Source of the DNA: Streptomyces flavotricini
GTDB taxonomy: Bacteria > Actinomycetota > Actinomycetes > Streptomycetales > Streptomycetaceae
DNA length: 64,000 nt
NCBI RefSeq assembly: GCF_020639365.1
Contig: NZ_JAINUL010000001.1
Location: 1,725,344 to 1,789,343, forward strand
Direction: 5' to 3'
Position 1 is the first letter of the stretch. Each line of letters opens with the position of its first letter. This document shows, piece after piece, positions 48,922-59,996 of the stretch. A program made the translations under genes and the position numbers. The notes beneath the pieces are model-generated. The model searched no databases. It worked only from the letters and a program-made list of their open reading frames with translations, and was not told the DNA's origin.

Positions 48922-49029
48922 GAGCGGGTCAAGGCCCTTTCGCTCGGGACTGTTCACACAAAGTTCGCGTAGTCGGACTTACTGGGGCACCGTGGAACGA
49001 GGCAAAAGCCCCCACCGTCGGGAGAACCC

Positions 49030-49245
49030 ATGTCGAACCACACCTACCGGGTGACCGAGATCGTCGGCACCTCCCCCGAGGGCATCGATCAGGCCATCCG
49101 CAACGGCATCAACCGGGCCGGCGAAACGCTGCGCAACCTGGACTGGTTCGAGGTCACCCAGGTGCGCGGGCACATCGAGAACGGCGCGGTGGCGCACTAC
49201 CAGGTGGGACTCAAGGTCGGGTTCCGCCTCGACGGCGAGGACTGA
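49030..49245 (+). CDS. Dodecin
   Basis: 71 residues, the usual length for the family. Sequence TYRVTEIVGTSPEGIDQAIRNGIN followed by LRNLDWFEVTQVRGHIENG matches dodecin, a beta-alpha-beta-beta protein that forms hollow dodecamers binding flavins or CoA, with the Trp in DWFEV stacking on the ligand. Probably a flavin store. A GTCGGGAG ribosome site precedes the ATG. Stands alone. Confidence 0.93.
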   Translation: MSNHTYRVTEIVGTSPEGIDQAIRNGINRAGETLRNLDWFEVTQVRGHIENGAVAHYQVGLKVGFRLDGED

Positions 49246-49351
49246 TCACGGGGGGCGATCGGCTGCCACGGATACGGACGCGCGGACGGCCGCGCGGGCC
49301 GCACGCCACCGCGCCCGGCCCGCGCGGCCGTGCGACCCGCGCGTCACGGCC

Positions 49352-49846
49352 TCAGGTGCGACCTTCGCCCTCCTGGGCGGACTTGAGCTCCGGCGCGTCC
49401 GCCGCCCAGTCCGCCAGGAGCACCTTGAAGCCCGCGGCGCGCGCCGCCTGGCAGACGAGCTCGTCGTCGTCCACGAGCATCCGCACCTCACGGCCCCGGG
49501 CGATCCGCCGCAGCACCTCCAGCTTGGTCACCCGGGCCGGCCTGCGGTCCTGGTTCCCGCGCATCCACAGCCGGCCCTCGGGCAGTCCGTGACGGATCAG
49601 CCACTCCTGCGTGTCCGCGCGGCACCGTTCCGGGCGCCCGGTCAGGTACACGACCTCGCAGTCGGCCGCCTGCTCCACCGCCAGCACCACCCCGCGCGCC
49701 AGCGGCGGGTCGGCCGGGGCCGCGCCGAAGAAGCCGTCCCAGTCCCGGGGACGGCCCTCCAGGAAGTGCTGGCGGTGATCGGTGTCGGCCAGGGTGTTGT
49801 CGATGTCGAAGACGGCCAGCGGCCGGCGGTCCTTGCTGTCACTCAT
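49352..49846 (-). CDS. HAD-like phosphatase
   Basis: 164 residues from the ATG at 49846. HAD hallmarks: motif I VFDIDNTLADT (nucleophile Asp, DxDxT), motif II VVYLTGRP (Thr), a KLEVLRRIA Lys for motif III and motif IV VDDDE. Small HADs of this size act on polynucleotide 5' ends or small phosphates; the PNK-phosphatase-like C-terminal layout is similar. The substrate is not evident. A much longer frame to 50191 is rejected since it runs antisense to the LLM gene start. It is divergent from that gene with 53 bp between them. Confidence 0.88.
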   Translation of the reverse strand: MSDSKDRRPLAVFDIDNTLADTDHRQHFLEGRPRDWDGFFGAAPADPPLARGVVLAVEQAADCEVVYLTGRPERCRADTQEWLIRHGLPEGRLWMRGNQDRRPARVTKLEVLRRIARGREVRMLVDDDELVCQAARAAGFKVLLADWAADAPELKSAQEGEGRT

Positions 49847-49899
49847 GCGGGTCAGCGTAGGCAGGGAATCCTTTCGGCGCCCGTGCGTTACAGCCTTGT

Positions 49900-50916
49900 G
49901 TGATCCGCAGAATCTCCATCCTCGACCGGTCCCGCACCCGCGAGGGGCACACCGCCCCGCAGGCCCTGCGCGACACCGTGGAGCTCGCCCGCGCGGCGGA
50001 GCGGCTCGGCTACCACCGCTTCTGGGTGTCCGAGCACCACAGCGTCCCCGGGGTCGCGGGCTCCGCGCCCGCCGTACTGGCCGCGGCCGTCGCCGGGGCC
50101 ACCCGGCGGATCCGGGTCGGAACCGGCGGGGTGATGCTGCCCAACCACCAACCGCTGGTGGTCGCCGAGCAGTTCGGGGTGCTGGAGTCACTGTTCCCCG
50201 GCCGGATCGACATGGGGCTCGGCCGCTCGGTCGGCTTCACCGGCGGGATCCGGCGGGCGCTGGGCCGCGACACCGGGGACGCGGACCGTTTCGAGGAGCA
50301 GCTGACGGAGCTGCTGGGCTGGCTGGACGGCACCCAGCGGGCACATCCCGAGGTGCACGCCCACCCGGCGGAGGGGCTGCGGATTCCGGCGTACGTGCTG
50401 GCCACCGGTGAGGGCGCCGGGATCGCGGCCCGGGCCGGGCTGCCGCTGGTGGTGGGCGACCTGCGGGCGCGGGACCGGGTCACGGAGGTCGTCGAGCGCT
50501 ACCGCGCGCAGTTCCGCCCCTCGGCCGCGGGATCGCGGCCGTACGTGATGGTCTCCGGGACGGTGGCCGTGGCGGACACCCCCGGGGCCGCCCGGCGCAT
50601 CCTGGTCCCGGAGGCCTGGTCCCTCGCGTACTCCCGCACCTGGGGCAGCTTCCCGCCCCTGCGCCCGGCGGAGGAGGTCGAGGCGCTGGCCATGACCCCG
50701 AAGGAGCGGGAACTGTACGAGAGCGGGCTCGCGGGGCACGTCCACGGCACGCGGGAGCAGGTCGCGGAGCGGCTGGCCGAGGTGGCCGCGCGGACGGGCG
50801 CGGACGAACTGCTGGTCACCACCTCCACGTACGACCGCACGGCGCTGCTGGACTCCTTCGAGCGGCTCGCCCGGCTGGCGGGGCTGACGGGACCGGCGGG
50901 GCCGGACGGGCTCTGA
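49900..50916 (+). CDS. Luciferase-like monooxygenase (LLM class, MsnO8 type)
   Basis: 338 residues from a GTG. Bacterial-luciferase TIM barrel: ISILDRSRTREGH at the start, FWVSEHHSVPGVAGS with the His pair, IRVGTGGVMLPNHQPLVVAEQFGVLE and LGRSVGFTGG. These residues match the MsnO8-type flavin-dependent group, which uses FMN and O2 on unknown substrates. It precedes the short uvrA gene by 27 bp, but that gene has its own leaderless -10 box. Confidence 0.9.
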   Translation: MIRRISILDRSRTREGHTAPQALRDTVELARAAERLGYHRFWVSEHHSVPGVAGSAPAVLAAAVAGATRRIRVGTGGVMLPNHQPLVVAEQFGVLESLFPGRIDMGLGRSVGFTGGIRRALGRDTGDADRFEEQLTELLGWLDGTQRAHPEVHAHPAEGLRIPAYVLATGEGAGIAARAGLPLVVGDLRARDRVTEVVERYRAQFRPSAAGSRPYVMVSGTVAVADTPGAARRILVPEAWSLAYSRTWGSFPPLRPAEEVEALAMTPKERELYESGLAGHVHGTREQVAERLAEVAARTGADELLVTTSTYDRTALLDSFERLARLAGLTGPAGPDGL

Positions 50917-50930
50917 CCGCGCACGGCCCG

Positions 50931-50943
50931 TAAACTGGGGCGA
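50931..50943 (+). promoter_or_regulatory. -10 element of a leaderless uvrA-like gene
   Basis: TAAACT (50931-50936), then GGGGCGA and ATG at 50944. The same TANNNT-6/7 nt-ATG arrangement recurs at other starts in the window. Confidence 0.5.
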
Positions 50944-53340
50944 ATGCACCACTCCACCGCGCCCGAGACCCACCACGACCCCTTCGTACGGGTGAGGGGA
51001 GCCCGGGAGCACAACCTGCGCGGCGTCGACGTGGACATCCCGCGCGACGCCCTGACCGTGTTCACCGGGGTCTCCGGCTCCGGCAAGAGCTCCCTGGCCT
51101 TCGGGACGCTCTACGCCGAGGCACAGCGCCGGTACTTCGAGTCGGTGGCCCCGTACGCGCGCCGCCTCATCCACCAGATCGGCGCCCCGAAGGTGGACTC
51201 CGTCACCGGGCTGCCGCCCGCCGTCTCCCTGGAGCAGCGGCGCTCCTCCCCCGGATCGCGCTCCTCGGTGGGGACGGTGACCCTGCTGTCCAACTCCCTG
51301 CGGATGCTGTACTCGCGCGCCGGCAGCTACCCGCCGGGCGCCGGACGGCTCGACTCGGACGCGTTCTCCCCCAACACCGCGGCCGGCGCCTGCCCTTCCT
51401 GCCACGGTCTCGGCAGCATCCACCGCACGAGCGAGGAACTGCTGGTGCCGGACCAGGGCCTGTCGATCCGTCAGGGGGCGATCGCCGCCTGGCCCGGGGC
51501 CTGGCAGGGCAAGAACCTGCGGGACATCCTGGAGGTGCTCGGGTACGACGTGGACGCGCCCTGGCGGGAACTGCCGGCGAAGGACCGCGAGTGGATCCTG
51601 TTCACCGAGGAGCAGCCGGTGGTCACGGTGCACCCGGTGCGCGACGCGGACCGCATCCAACGGCCTTACCAGGGCACGTACATGAGCGCCCACCGCCACG
51701 TGATGCGGACCTTCTCCGACAGCAAGAGCGCGACGCTGCGGGCCCGCGCGGAGCGGTTCCTGACCGATTCCCCGTGCCCGGCGTGCGAGGGGCGGCGGCT
51801 GCGGCCGGAGGCGCTGGCGGTGACGTTCGCGGGCCGTACGATCGCGGAGCTGGCGGCGCTGCCGCTGACCGCCCTGGACGCCGTACTGGCCGGCGCGCCC
51901 CCGGACGGGGAGGCGGCGCGGGTGCTCGTCGAGGACCTGCGGGGCCGGATCGGGCCGGTCGTGGAGCTCGGGCTCGGCTATCTGAGCCTGGACCGCACCG
52001 CACCGACCCTGTCGGCGGGCGAGCTGCAGCGGCTGAGGCTGGCGACGCAGCTGCGGTCCGGGCTGTTCGGGGTGGTGTACGTGCTGGACGAGCCGTCGGC
52101 CGGGCTGCACCCGGCCGACACCGAGGCGCTGCTCGGCGTGCTGGACCGGCTCAAGGCGGCGGGGAACACGGTGTTCGTGGTCGAGCACCACCTGGACGTG
52201 GTGCGGCACGCGGACTGGCTGGTGGAGGTGGGTCCACTGGCCGGCGAGCACGGCGGCCGGGTGCTGTACAGCGGGCCGCCCCGGAGGCTGGCCGGGGTGG
52301 CCGGGTCCGCGACGGCGCGCCACCTGTTCGCGGGGCGCGAGGCGGATCCGGGGCGGCGGCCGGTGCGGACGGCGAGCGGATCGGTGCGGCTCACCGCAGT
52401 GGAGCGGCACAACCTGCGGGGTGTGGACGCCGCGTTCCCGCTCGGGGTGTTCACGGCGGTCACCGGCGTGTCGGGGTCGGGGAAGTCCACGCTGGTGGGT
52501 CAGGTGCTCGCCCGGGAGGTCGGGGAGCGGATCGCCGACCCGGGGTTCCCCGTGCGGCGGCTGGTGGAGGTGGACCAGAAGCCGATCGGCCGGACCCCGC
52601 GGTCCAACCTGGCCACGTACACGGGGCTGTTCGACGTGGTCCGCAAGCTGTTCACGGCCACTCCACAGGCCCGTGAGCGCGGCTGGAAGGCGGGCCGGTT
52701 CTCCTTCAACGTCCCGGGCGGCCGGTGCGAGACCTGCCAGGGCGAGGGGTTCGTCTCGGTGGAGCTGCTGTTCCTGCCCAGTACGTACGCCCCGTGCCCG
52801 GAATGCGCCGGGGCCCGGTACAACACCGAGACCCTGGACGTGCGGTACGACGGGCTGAACATCGCGGAGGTGCTGGGCCTGACGGTGGAGTCCGCGGCGG
52901 CCTTCTTCGCCGGGGTCCCGGCGGCGGCGCGCAGCCTGCGGGCGCTGGAGGACATCGGGCTGGGCTATCTGCGGCTGGGCCAGCCCGCGACCGAGCTGTC
53001 GGGCGGCGAGGCGCAGCGGATCAAGCTGGCGACGGAGCTCCAGCGGCAGCGCCGCGACCACACCCTGTACGTGCTGGACGAGCCGACGACCGGGCTGCAT
53101 CCGGCGGACGTGCGGGTGCTGTTGCGGCAGCTGCACGGACTGGTGGAGGCCGGGCACTCGGTGGTGGTGGTGGAACACGACATGGAGGTGGTCGCGGGCG
53201 CTGACTGGGTGATCGACCTGGGTCCGGGCGGCGGTACGGACGGCGGCCGGATCGTCGCGGCCGGCACACCGGCGGAGGTCGCCGCCACGGGCGGGAGCCG
53301 GACGGCGCACCACCTCGCGCGGGCCCTGGGGCAGCCTTAG
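50944..53340 (+). CDS. Short UvrA paralogue (class II UvrA / UvrA2-like ABC ATPase)
   Basis: 798 residues, much shorter than UvrA (about 940-1000). Two ABC cassettes: Walker A GVSGSGKSS (near 40) and GVSGSGKST (near 510), ABC signatures LSAGELQRLRLATQL (near 358) and LSGGEAQRIKLATEL (near 685), Walker B VLDEPSAGLHP and VLDEPTTGLHP. Zinc-finger Cys pairs CPSC...CPAC and CETC...CPEC are present. The UvrB-binding insertion is missing, so this is not the repair UvrA. Class II proteins of this kind often protect against DNA-binding drugs or help in self-resistance. Confidence 0.9.
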   Translation: MHHSTAPETHHDPFVRVRGAREHNLRGVDVDIPRDALTVFTGVSGSGKSSLAFGTLYAEAQRRYFESVAPYARRLIHQIGAPKVDSVTGLPPAVSLEQRRSSPGSRSSVGTVTLLSNSLRMLYSRAGSYPPGAGRLDSDAFSPNTAAGACPSCHGLGSIHRTSEELLVPDQGLSIRQGAIAAWPGAWQGKNLRDILEVLGYDVDAPWRELPAKDREWILFTEEQPVVTVHPVRDADRIQRPYQGTYMSAHRHVMRTFSDSKSATLRARAERFLTDSPCPACEGRRLRPEALAVTFAGRTIAELAALPLTALDAVLAGAPPDGEAARVLVEDLRGRIGPVVELGLGYLSLDRTAPTLSAGELQRLRLATQLRSGLFGVVYVLDEPSAGLHPADTEALLGVLDRLKAAGNTVFVVEHHLDVVRHADWLVEVGPLAGEHGGRVLYSGPPRRLAGVAGSATARHLFAGREADPGRRPVRTASGSVRLTAVERHNLRGVDAAFPLGVFTAVTGVSGSGKSTLVGQVLAREVGERIADPGFPVRRLVEVDQKPIGRTPRSNLATYTGLFDVVRKLFTATPQARERGWKAGRFSFNVPGGRCETCQGEGFVSVELLFLPSTYAPCPECAGARYNTETLDVRYDGLNIAEVLGLTVESAAAFFAGVPAAARSLRALEDIGLGYLRLGQPATELSGGEAQRIKLATELQRQRRDHTLYVLDEPTTGLHPADVRVLLRQLHGLVEAGHSVVVVEHDMEVVAGADWVIDLGPGGGTDGGRIVAAGTPAEVAATGGSRTAHHLARALGQP

Positions 53341-53691
53341 GTTCCAACGGAGTTGGTGGGCTGCGGGCGGGGCGAGCAGCCCGTTCGTCGTCATGGCAGG
53401 CAGGGCCTGCGGCCGCCGTGTTCGCGTGGGCGCTGACCCGACGGCCTCCGGCGCGGGCGCGCCTGCGGGCCGGCCGACGAGCACGGCGCCCTCCTCGTCC
53501 GCCTTGTTCCCCTCGCGCCTGTCCCCGTCCTCGCCCCCCCGCGTCCACGGGTCCGCTCACCAGCACCCACAGCGGGCCGTGCCCCGACACCGACGGACCG
53601 CAGCGGCCCGGACTCGAAGTCGTGCTCCGCGCGTGCGGGAACCACACCGGCCGGTCCTGGCGGAGGTGAGAGCGGCCCGGCGGCAGGTGGC
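53341..53691. other. 351-bp gap without a supported gene
   Basis: After the uvrA-like stop a weak hairpin GGGCTGC/GCAGCCC (53358-53364, 53376-53382) could help termination. The rest is G/C-rich sequence with no coding pattern and no repeats that stand out. Confidence 0.5.
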
Positions 53692-54357
53692 CTACGCGTC
53701 GCCCGGGAGCAGGTGCTGCGCGAGTTCGCGGAAGGTCCACTTCCCCTGCTGCCGGGTGAACATCCACACCAGGTCGTGGCGGTCGGGCCAGGCGGCGGGG
53801 ACGCCGAGGACCCGGTGGGCGCCGAGGGCGTGGATCAGGCGGGGGATGCCGGTGTGCTCCCAGCAGACGAGTACGGGCATGGGCCCGGCCAGTGCGGCCC
53901 GCGCCAGGGCCTCTTCGGCGCCGACGCCGAACTCGGAGCGCAGGGGGGTGCGGAGGGCGGCGATCAGCGGCTCGACCGTCTGGCGGCAGCGGGCGGGGGG
54001 CCGGCCTCCGGCACCGGCCGGGCCGCCGGCCGCGAAGACGACGGCGGGGCGCGGCAGCGACGATCCACCGGCGGGCGGGAAGAGGCGGTGCAGTTCCTCG
54101 GCCCGGCGGCGGCCGCGCCCGGCGAGGGACCCGGGGTCCTCGTTGCCGTCCTCGTCCTCGCCGAGGTCCCCGGCGTACGGCTTCTCCGCGTGCCGGATCA
54201 CCATGACCAGGGCGTCCTTCGGCGCGGGCTCCGGGCCGTGCGCGGCGCTCCCGGACGGGTCCTGCGCGGAGCAGCCGGTCAGCGCGAGCGGGGCGAGGGC
54301 GGCGGCCGCCAGGAGGGTGCGGCGGCGCGGTCCGGACCCGGCGGGGGCATCTGGCAT
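53692..54357 (-). CDS. Histidine phosphatase-like lipoprotein
   Basis: 221 residues from the ATG at 54357. A twin-Arg-like start (GPRRRTLLAAAALAPLALTGC) ends in a lipobox LTGC, so it is a Tat or Sec lipoprotein on the outer face of the membrane. The phosphoglycerate-mutase-like motif is VMVIRHAEKPY, with catalytic RHA(E), followed by LAGRGRRRAEEL. The usual second His is expected in the C-terminal half; VCWEHTGIPRL fits that role. An exported phosphatase with unknown substrate. Confidence 0.85.
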   Translation of the reverse strand: MPDAPAGSGPRRRTLLAAAALAPLALTGCSAQDPSGSAAHGPEPAPKDALVMVIRHAEKPYAGDLGEDEDGNEDPGSLAGRGRRRAEELHRLFPPAGGSSLPRPAVVFAAGGPAGAGGRPPARCRQTVEPLIAALRTPLRSEFGVGAEEALARAALAGPMPVLVCWEHTGIPRLIHALGAHRVLGVPAAWPDRHDLVWMFTRQQGKWTFRELAQHLLPGDA

Positions 54358-54474
54358 GGGGCCCACTGTCCCCCACGGGCCGGACGCCTGCGCGGCGCGG
54401 CGCGTCGTACGGCCGCCACGAGCGCCCGGTCGGCCGATCGGATCAGCCGATCGGCCGAGGGGCCCGTACGGCCC

Positions 54475-56272
54475 TCACCTCTCGTAGGGCGAGGGCACCG
54501 GGAAGTACGCCTCCAGGAAGGCGGTGACCGCGCGCTGCTGCTCCTCGGGGGAGAGCCCGGGTGCCGTGTCGTCGTCGGCGAGGCAGAACGCGTCGGACCA
54601 GCGGTCGGCCGCCAGGCCGGGCAGCCGGGCGATCTCCTCGGCCCGGCCGGTGCTGACGTACGCGTGGTGCAGTTCGCCCTCCACGGCGCGGCCGTCGGCG
54701 AGGGCCAGGTGGGCGGCGAGGGTGACGGGGGCGAGGTCGTCGGCACTGCGGAAGACCGAGCGGCTGATGGTGTCCAGCCGGCCGGGCAGCCGCTCCTCGA
54801 CGTGGGCGAAGAGGGAGCGGCTGAGCGGGTACGGGGTGTGGGCCAGGATGTGCGGGTAGGTACGGCCCACGGCCTGTTCGATCGCGTGGCGGGTGGCCTT
54901 CTGGGAGGCGGTGAACACGTCGTCGTCGACGCCGGGGGCGCTGGGGGCCACGGCCCGCCGGTCGTGGAAGACCTTGGGCAATCCGGAGGAGAGGAAGTAG
55001 TTCTGGGGGCGCTGCGGGCGGCCGAGGAAGATGTCGTCGTTGAAGTAGAGGAAGTGCTCCGCGAGGCCGGGGATGCGGTCGAGCCGGCTCTCGATGGCGT
55101 GGGAGTTGAAGACGGGGAGGCCGGCGGGGTCGGCGAACAGCTCCCGGTGGTCGACGACGGTGACCCGGGGGTGGTCGGTGGCCAGCCAGGCCGGGGTCTG
55201 GTCGTCGGTGACGATGAAGACGCGGCGGATCCAGGGCGCGTGCGCGGCGATGGAGCGCAGGCAGTAGCGGAGCTCCCCGCGGTCGCGGTAGCGGTTCTCG
55301 GCGTGGTCGACGGGAGCCCGCCCGGCGGCGCCGGCTCCGGCCACCGCCGCGGCCGCCGCGGCGCCCGGCGGCGCCGTCTCCGGCCACCGCCGCGGCCGCC
55401 GCGGCGCGGTCCCTGCGGCGGCGCCAGGCGGGGTCGGCGGCGTCGACCCAGGTGATCACGGCGTCGACGGGGAAGTCGATGTCGTCCGGGAAGCGGCCCG
55501 CGAAGGCGTCGACGACGGGATGGTCGCGGTCGCCGACGCGGGTGGTGGACGTGGCTTCGAGGGTGGGCACCCACCAGCCGTACGGGGTCTCGCGCAGCCC
55601 GGCGATCGCACCGATGCCCGACTCGGCGGCCTCCCAGAACTCCAGGTCGCAGCCGGTTTCGGGGCCGTAGGCCACGGTCCGGCCGGAGGTGACGACCGGC
55701 TGGAAGAGCAGGATGCCCTTGACCTTCGGGTGGGGGGTGCCGACGGGCGGGCCCTCCTGGGCCGCGACGGCTTCGGGAAGGCTTTCGGCGAGGACCTCGA
55801 CGGCTTCCCCGGTTGCGCCACTGCCGTCGTCGCCGCCGTCACCGTCGCCGAGGAGCCGGGCGTACACCGGGAGCCCGGCGAAGGCCGCGGCGCATGCCTT
55901 CAGGGCGGCCTCGCGGTCGCCCGGGGCGATGGCGACCCGGTGCCGCAGCCCCCCGTCGGGGACCAGTCCGTACGGGACGGCGGCCCTCTCCAGTGCCTCG
56001 GCGACCGCGCTCAGGTTGGCGTCCCGGGCTCCGGCGGGCAGCAGGTCGTCGCGGACCCGGGAGAGCCGGCCCCTGTGGCGGACCATGCCGGCCGCCGTCC
56101 CCAGCAGCTCGTCCTCACGGGCCCGGCCGGGCGGGGGCGGCACCCGGTTCCCGCTCCCGGTGCGCTCCCGCTGGGCGGCGTCCGGCTGCTTCGGCACGCC
56201 GCCGGGCCGGCGCAGCGTCCGTACGATCCGGCGCAGGCCGACGGGAAGGGGGAGACGGGGCAGGCCCTGCAT
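54475..56272 (-). pseudogene. Stealth-family sugar-phosphate transferase, frameshifted by a 43-bp tandem duplication
   Basis: The N-terminal frame (start ATG at 56272, preceded by GCGAGG) contains Stealth conserved region 1, DAVITWVDAADPAWRRRRD, then runs out of the family pattern at an Arg/Gly-rich stretch. A second frame starting inside 55321-55406 continues with region 2 (NRYRDRGELRYCLRSIAAHA, then RVFIVTDDQTP), region 3 (FLYFNDDIFLG, then SGLPKVFHD) and region 4 near the end (DRWSDAFCLADDD). The family transfers hexose-phosphate to build wall or capsule polymers (CpsY-like). Removing 43 bp joins the frames exactly, so the gene is either recently broken, phase-variable or mis-sequenced. 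Confidence 0.85.
55321..55406. repeat. 43-bp tandem duplication inside the Stealth gene
   Basis: 55321-55363 and 55364-55406 are identical at 42 of 43 positions (a single G/T difference at position 13). It is highly GC-rich. Because 43 is not a multiple of three, it shifts the reading frame. Confidence 0.8.
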
Positions 56273-56452
56273 ATACGACCTCGCGAGACGGCGCCGGTGT
56301 GCGGCACCCGAGGATGCGGACGGCACCCGGCGTGCGGGGGTGCGGCGCCGTCCGGCAGGCAGGGGCGGATGCCTCGTTCACCTCCACCTTTCCCTTGGTT
56401 CATTTTTCACGCAAGGGCCGGGAGTCCGTTATCCCCGTCTCACAGGCACTTC

Positions 56453-57198
56453 TCAGTTTCCTCCGTGCTTGCGGACCGCCCGCAGCCATTCGCGGTTCAT
56501 GGCGGCGATGGACGGCAGCGGGATGCCCTTGGGGCAGGCCGTGGCGCATTCGCCGGTGAGGGTGCAGCCTCCGAAGCCCTCGTCGTCCATGCGGGCCACC
56601 ATGTCGAGGACGCGGGTCTCCCGCTCCGGCGAGCCCTGCGGCAGCACGTTCAGGTGGTTGACCTTGGCGGAGGTGAAGAGCATCGCCGAGCCGTTGGGGC
56701 AGGCCGCCACGCAGGCCCCGCAGCCGATGCACTCGGCGTGCTCGAAGGCGGAGTCGGCGTCGGCCTTGGGCACGGCGGTGGCGTGCGCCTCGGGAGCCGA
56801 TCCGGTCGGGGCGGTGATGTAGCCGCCGGCCTGGATGATCCGGTCGAAGGCGCCGCGGTCCACGACGAGGTCCTTGACCACCGGGAAGGCGGCGGCCCTC
56901 CAGGGCTCGACGTCGATGGTGTCGCCGTCGGCGAAGGAGCGCATGTGCAGCTGGCAGGTGGTGGTGCGCTCGGGTCCGTGGGCGTCGCCGTTGATGACGA
57001 GGCTGCACGCGCCGCATATCCCCTCGCGGCAGTCGTGGTCGAAGGCGACCGGGTCCTCGCCGCGCAGGATGAGGTCCTCGTTGAGGGTGTCGAGCATCTC
57101 CAGGAACGACATGTCGCGGGAGATGCCGTCGACCTCGTACGTGACCATGGCGCCGGGGGCGCCGGGGTTCTGCTGGCGCCAGACGCGCAGGTTGAGCC

Positions 57199-57202
<4 letters not shown>
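56453..57202 (-). CDS. sdhB: SdhB, succinate dehydrogenase iron-sulfur subunit
   Basis: 249 residues, starting at an ATG that overlaps the sdhA stop by 4 bp. It passes electrons from FADH2 in SdhA to the membrane. [2Fe-2S] cluster: [10 protein letters not shown], then a Cys about 20 residues later (TTTCQLHM). [4Fe-4S]: [12 protein letters not shown]. [3Fe-4S]: [16 protein letters not shown]. The short spacing and absence of a quinone-type SdhD are as in the b558-type complex. Third gene of sdhCAB. Confidence 0.93.
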
Positions 57203-59196
<1,994 letters not shown>

Positions 59197-59197
59197 G

Positions 59198-59902
59198 TCA
59201 GCTCACCACTCCGGTCATGACGGCGACGGGCACGGAGACGAAGCCCGTGAAGAGGACGAGGGCGAGGGCGTTGGCCAGGAACTTCAGGGCCCGGTCGCGG
59301 CGGGCGTTGCCCGCGCCGAGGGTCTGGGCGGCGCTCCAGAAGCCGTGCCGGACGTGCAGGCCGACGGCGGCCATCGCCACGATGTAGATCGTGTTCCCGT
59401 ACCAGGTGGAGAAGGTGGCGAGGACGTTCTGGTAGGGGTGGCCGGCCCACGCGCGCTCGTTGACGGTGAGCGTGGTGAGGTCGAGCAGGTGCCAGACGAT
59501 GAACAGGGCGAGGATGATGCCGCCCCAGCGCATGGTGCGGGTGGCGTAGCTCGCGCGGCGGCGCTTGTGCGCGTACTTGACCGGGCGGGCCTTGATGTCC
59601 CGGCGGCTGAGCTGGTACGCGGACACGGCGTGGCCGACGACCGCGGCGAGGAGCACCACGCGCACGATCCACAGGGCCCACTCGTGGTGGAGGAAGGGCG
59701 AGCCGAGAGTGCGCAGCCAGTGGGCGTAGCCGTTGAACTCGTCCGCCCCGAAGAAGATCTTGAGGTTGCCGAGCATGTGGACCACCAGGTATCCGAGCAT
59801 GATCAGCCCGGACACCGCCATCACGGACTTCTTGCCGACGGTGGAGTCCCAGAGCGTGCGCGTGGTGGACGGCCGTCGGCCCGTCCGCGTTGCCAGAGCC
59901 AT
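59198..59902 (-). CDS. sdhC: SdhC, succinate dehydrogenase cytochrome b558-type subunit
   Basis: 234 residues from the ATG at 59902. It has five hydrophobic segments ([91 protein letters not shown]) with His residues positioned to ligate two haems, as in the B. subtilis-type b558 anchor. It holds SdhAB to the membrane and reduces menaquinone. First gene of sdhCAB; its start faces the LysR regulator across 94 bp. Confidence 0.92.
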   Translation of the reverse strand: MALATRTGRRPSTTRTLWDSTVGKKSVMAVSGLIMLGYLVVHMLGNLKIFFGADEFNGYAHWLRTLGSPFLHHEWALWIVRVVLLAAVVGHAVSAYQLSRRDIKARPVKYAHKRRRASYATRTMRWGGIILALFIVWHLLDLTTLTVNERAWAGHPYQNVLATFSTWYGNTIYIVAMAAVGLHVRHGFWSAAQTLGAGNARRDRALKFLANALALVLFTGFVSVPVAVMTGVVS

Positions 59903-59961
59903 GCCACCGACGGTAAGGACCAAAGTCCCCAGAGGTCCAAGACATGATGGCGCTTATGTCA

Positions 59962-59976
59962 ATAGGGGTTGCCTAT
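59962..59976. promoter_or_regulatory. LysR-type box T-N11-A with dyad symmetry
   Basis: ATAGGGGTTGCCTAT has perfect arms ATAGG/CCTAT and fits T-N11-A, the LysR core motif. It is between the divergent sdhC and lysR starts. Confidence 0.55.
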
Positions 59977-59984
59977 GGGCGGCG

Positions 59985-59996
59985 TATCCTGGGGCG
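59985..59996 (+). promoter_or_regulatory. -10 element of a leaderless lysR gene
   Basis: TATCCT (59985-59990), then GGGGCG and the ATG at 59997, placing the start site at or next to the start codon. Confidence 0.55.

Noticed and set aside
53358..53382. Hairpin after the uvrA-like gene as an intrinsic terminator
   Set aside because: Only 7 bp with an 11-nt G-rich loop and no U-tract; too weak for a separate call.
56391..56416. CCCTTG...CAAGGG inverted repeat after sdhB
   Set aside because: Six-bp stem with a 14-nt loop; could be chance in the 180-bp gap.
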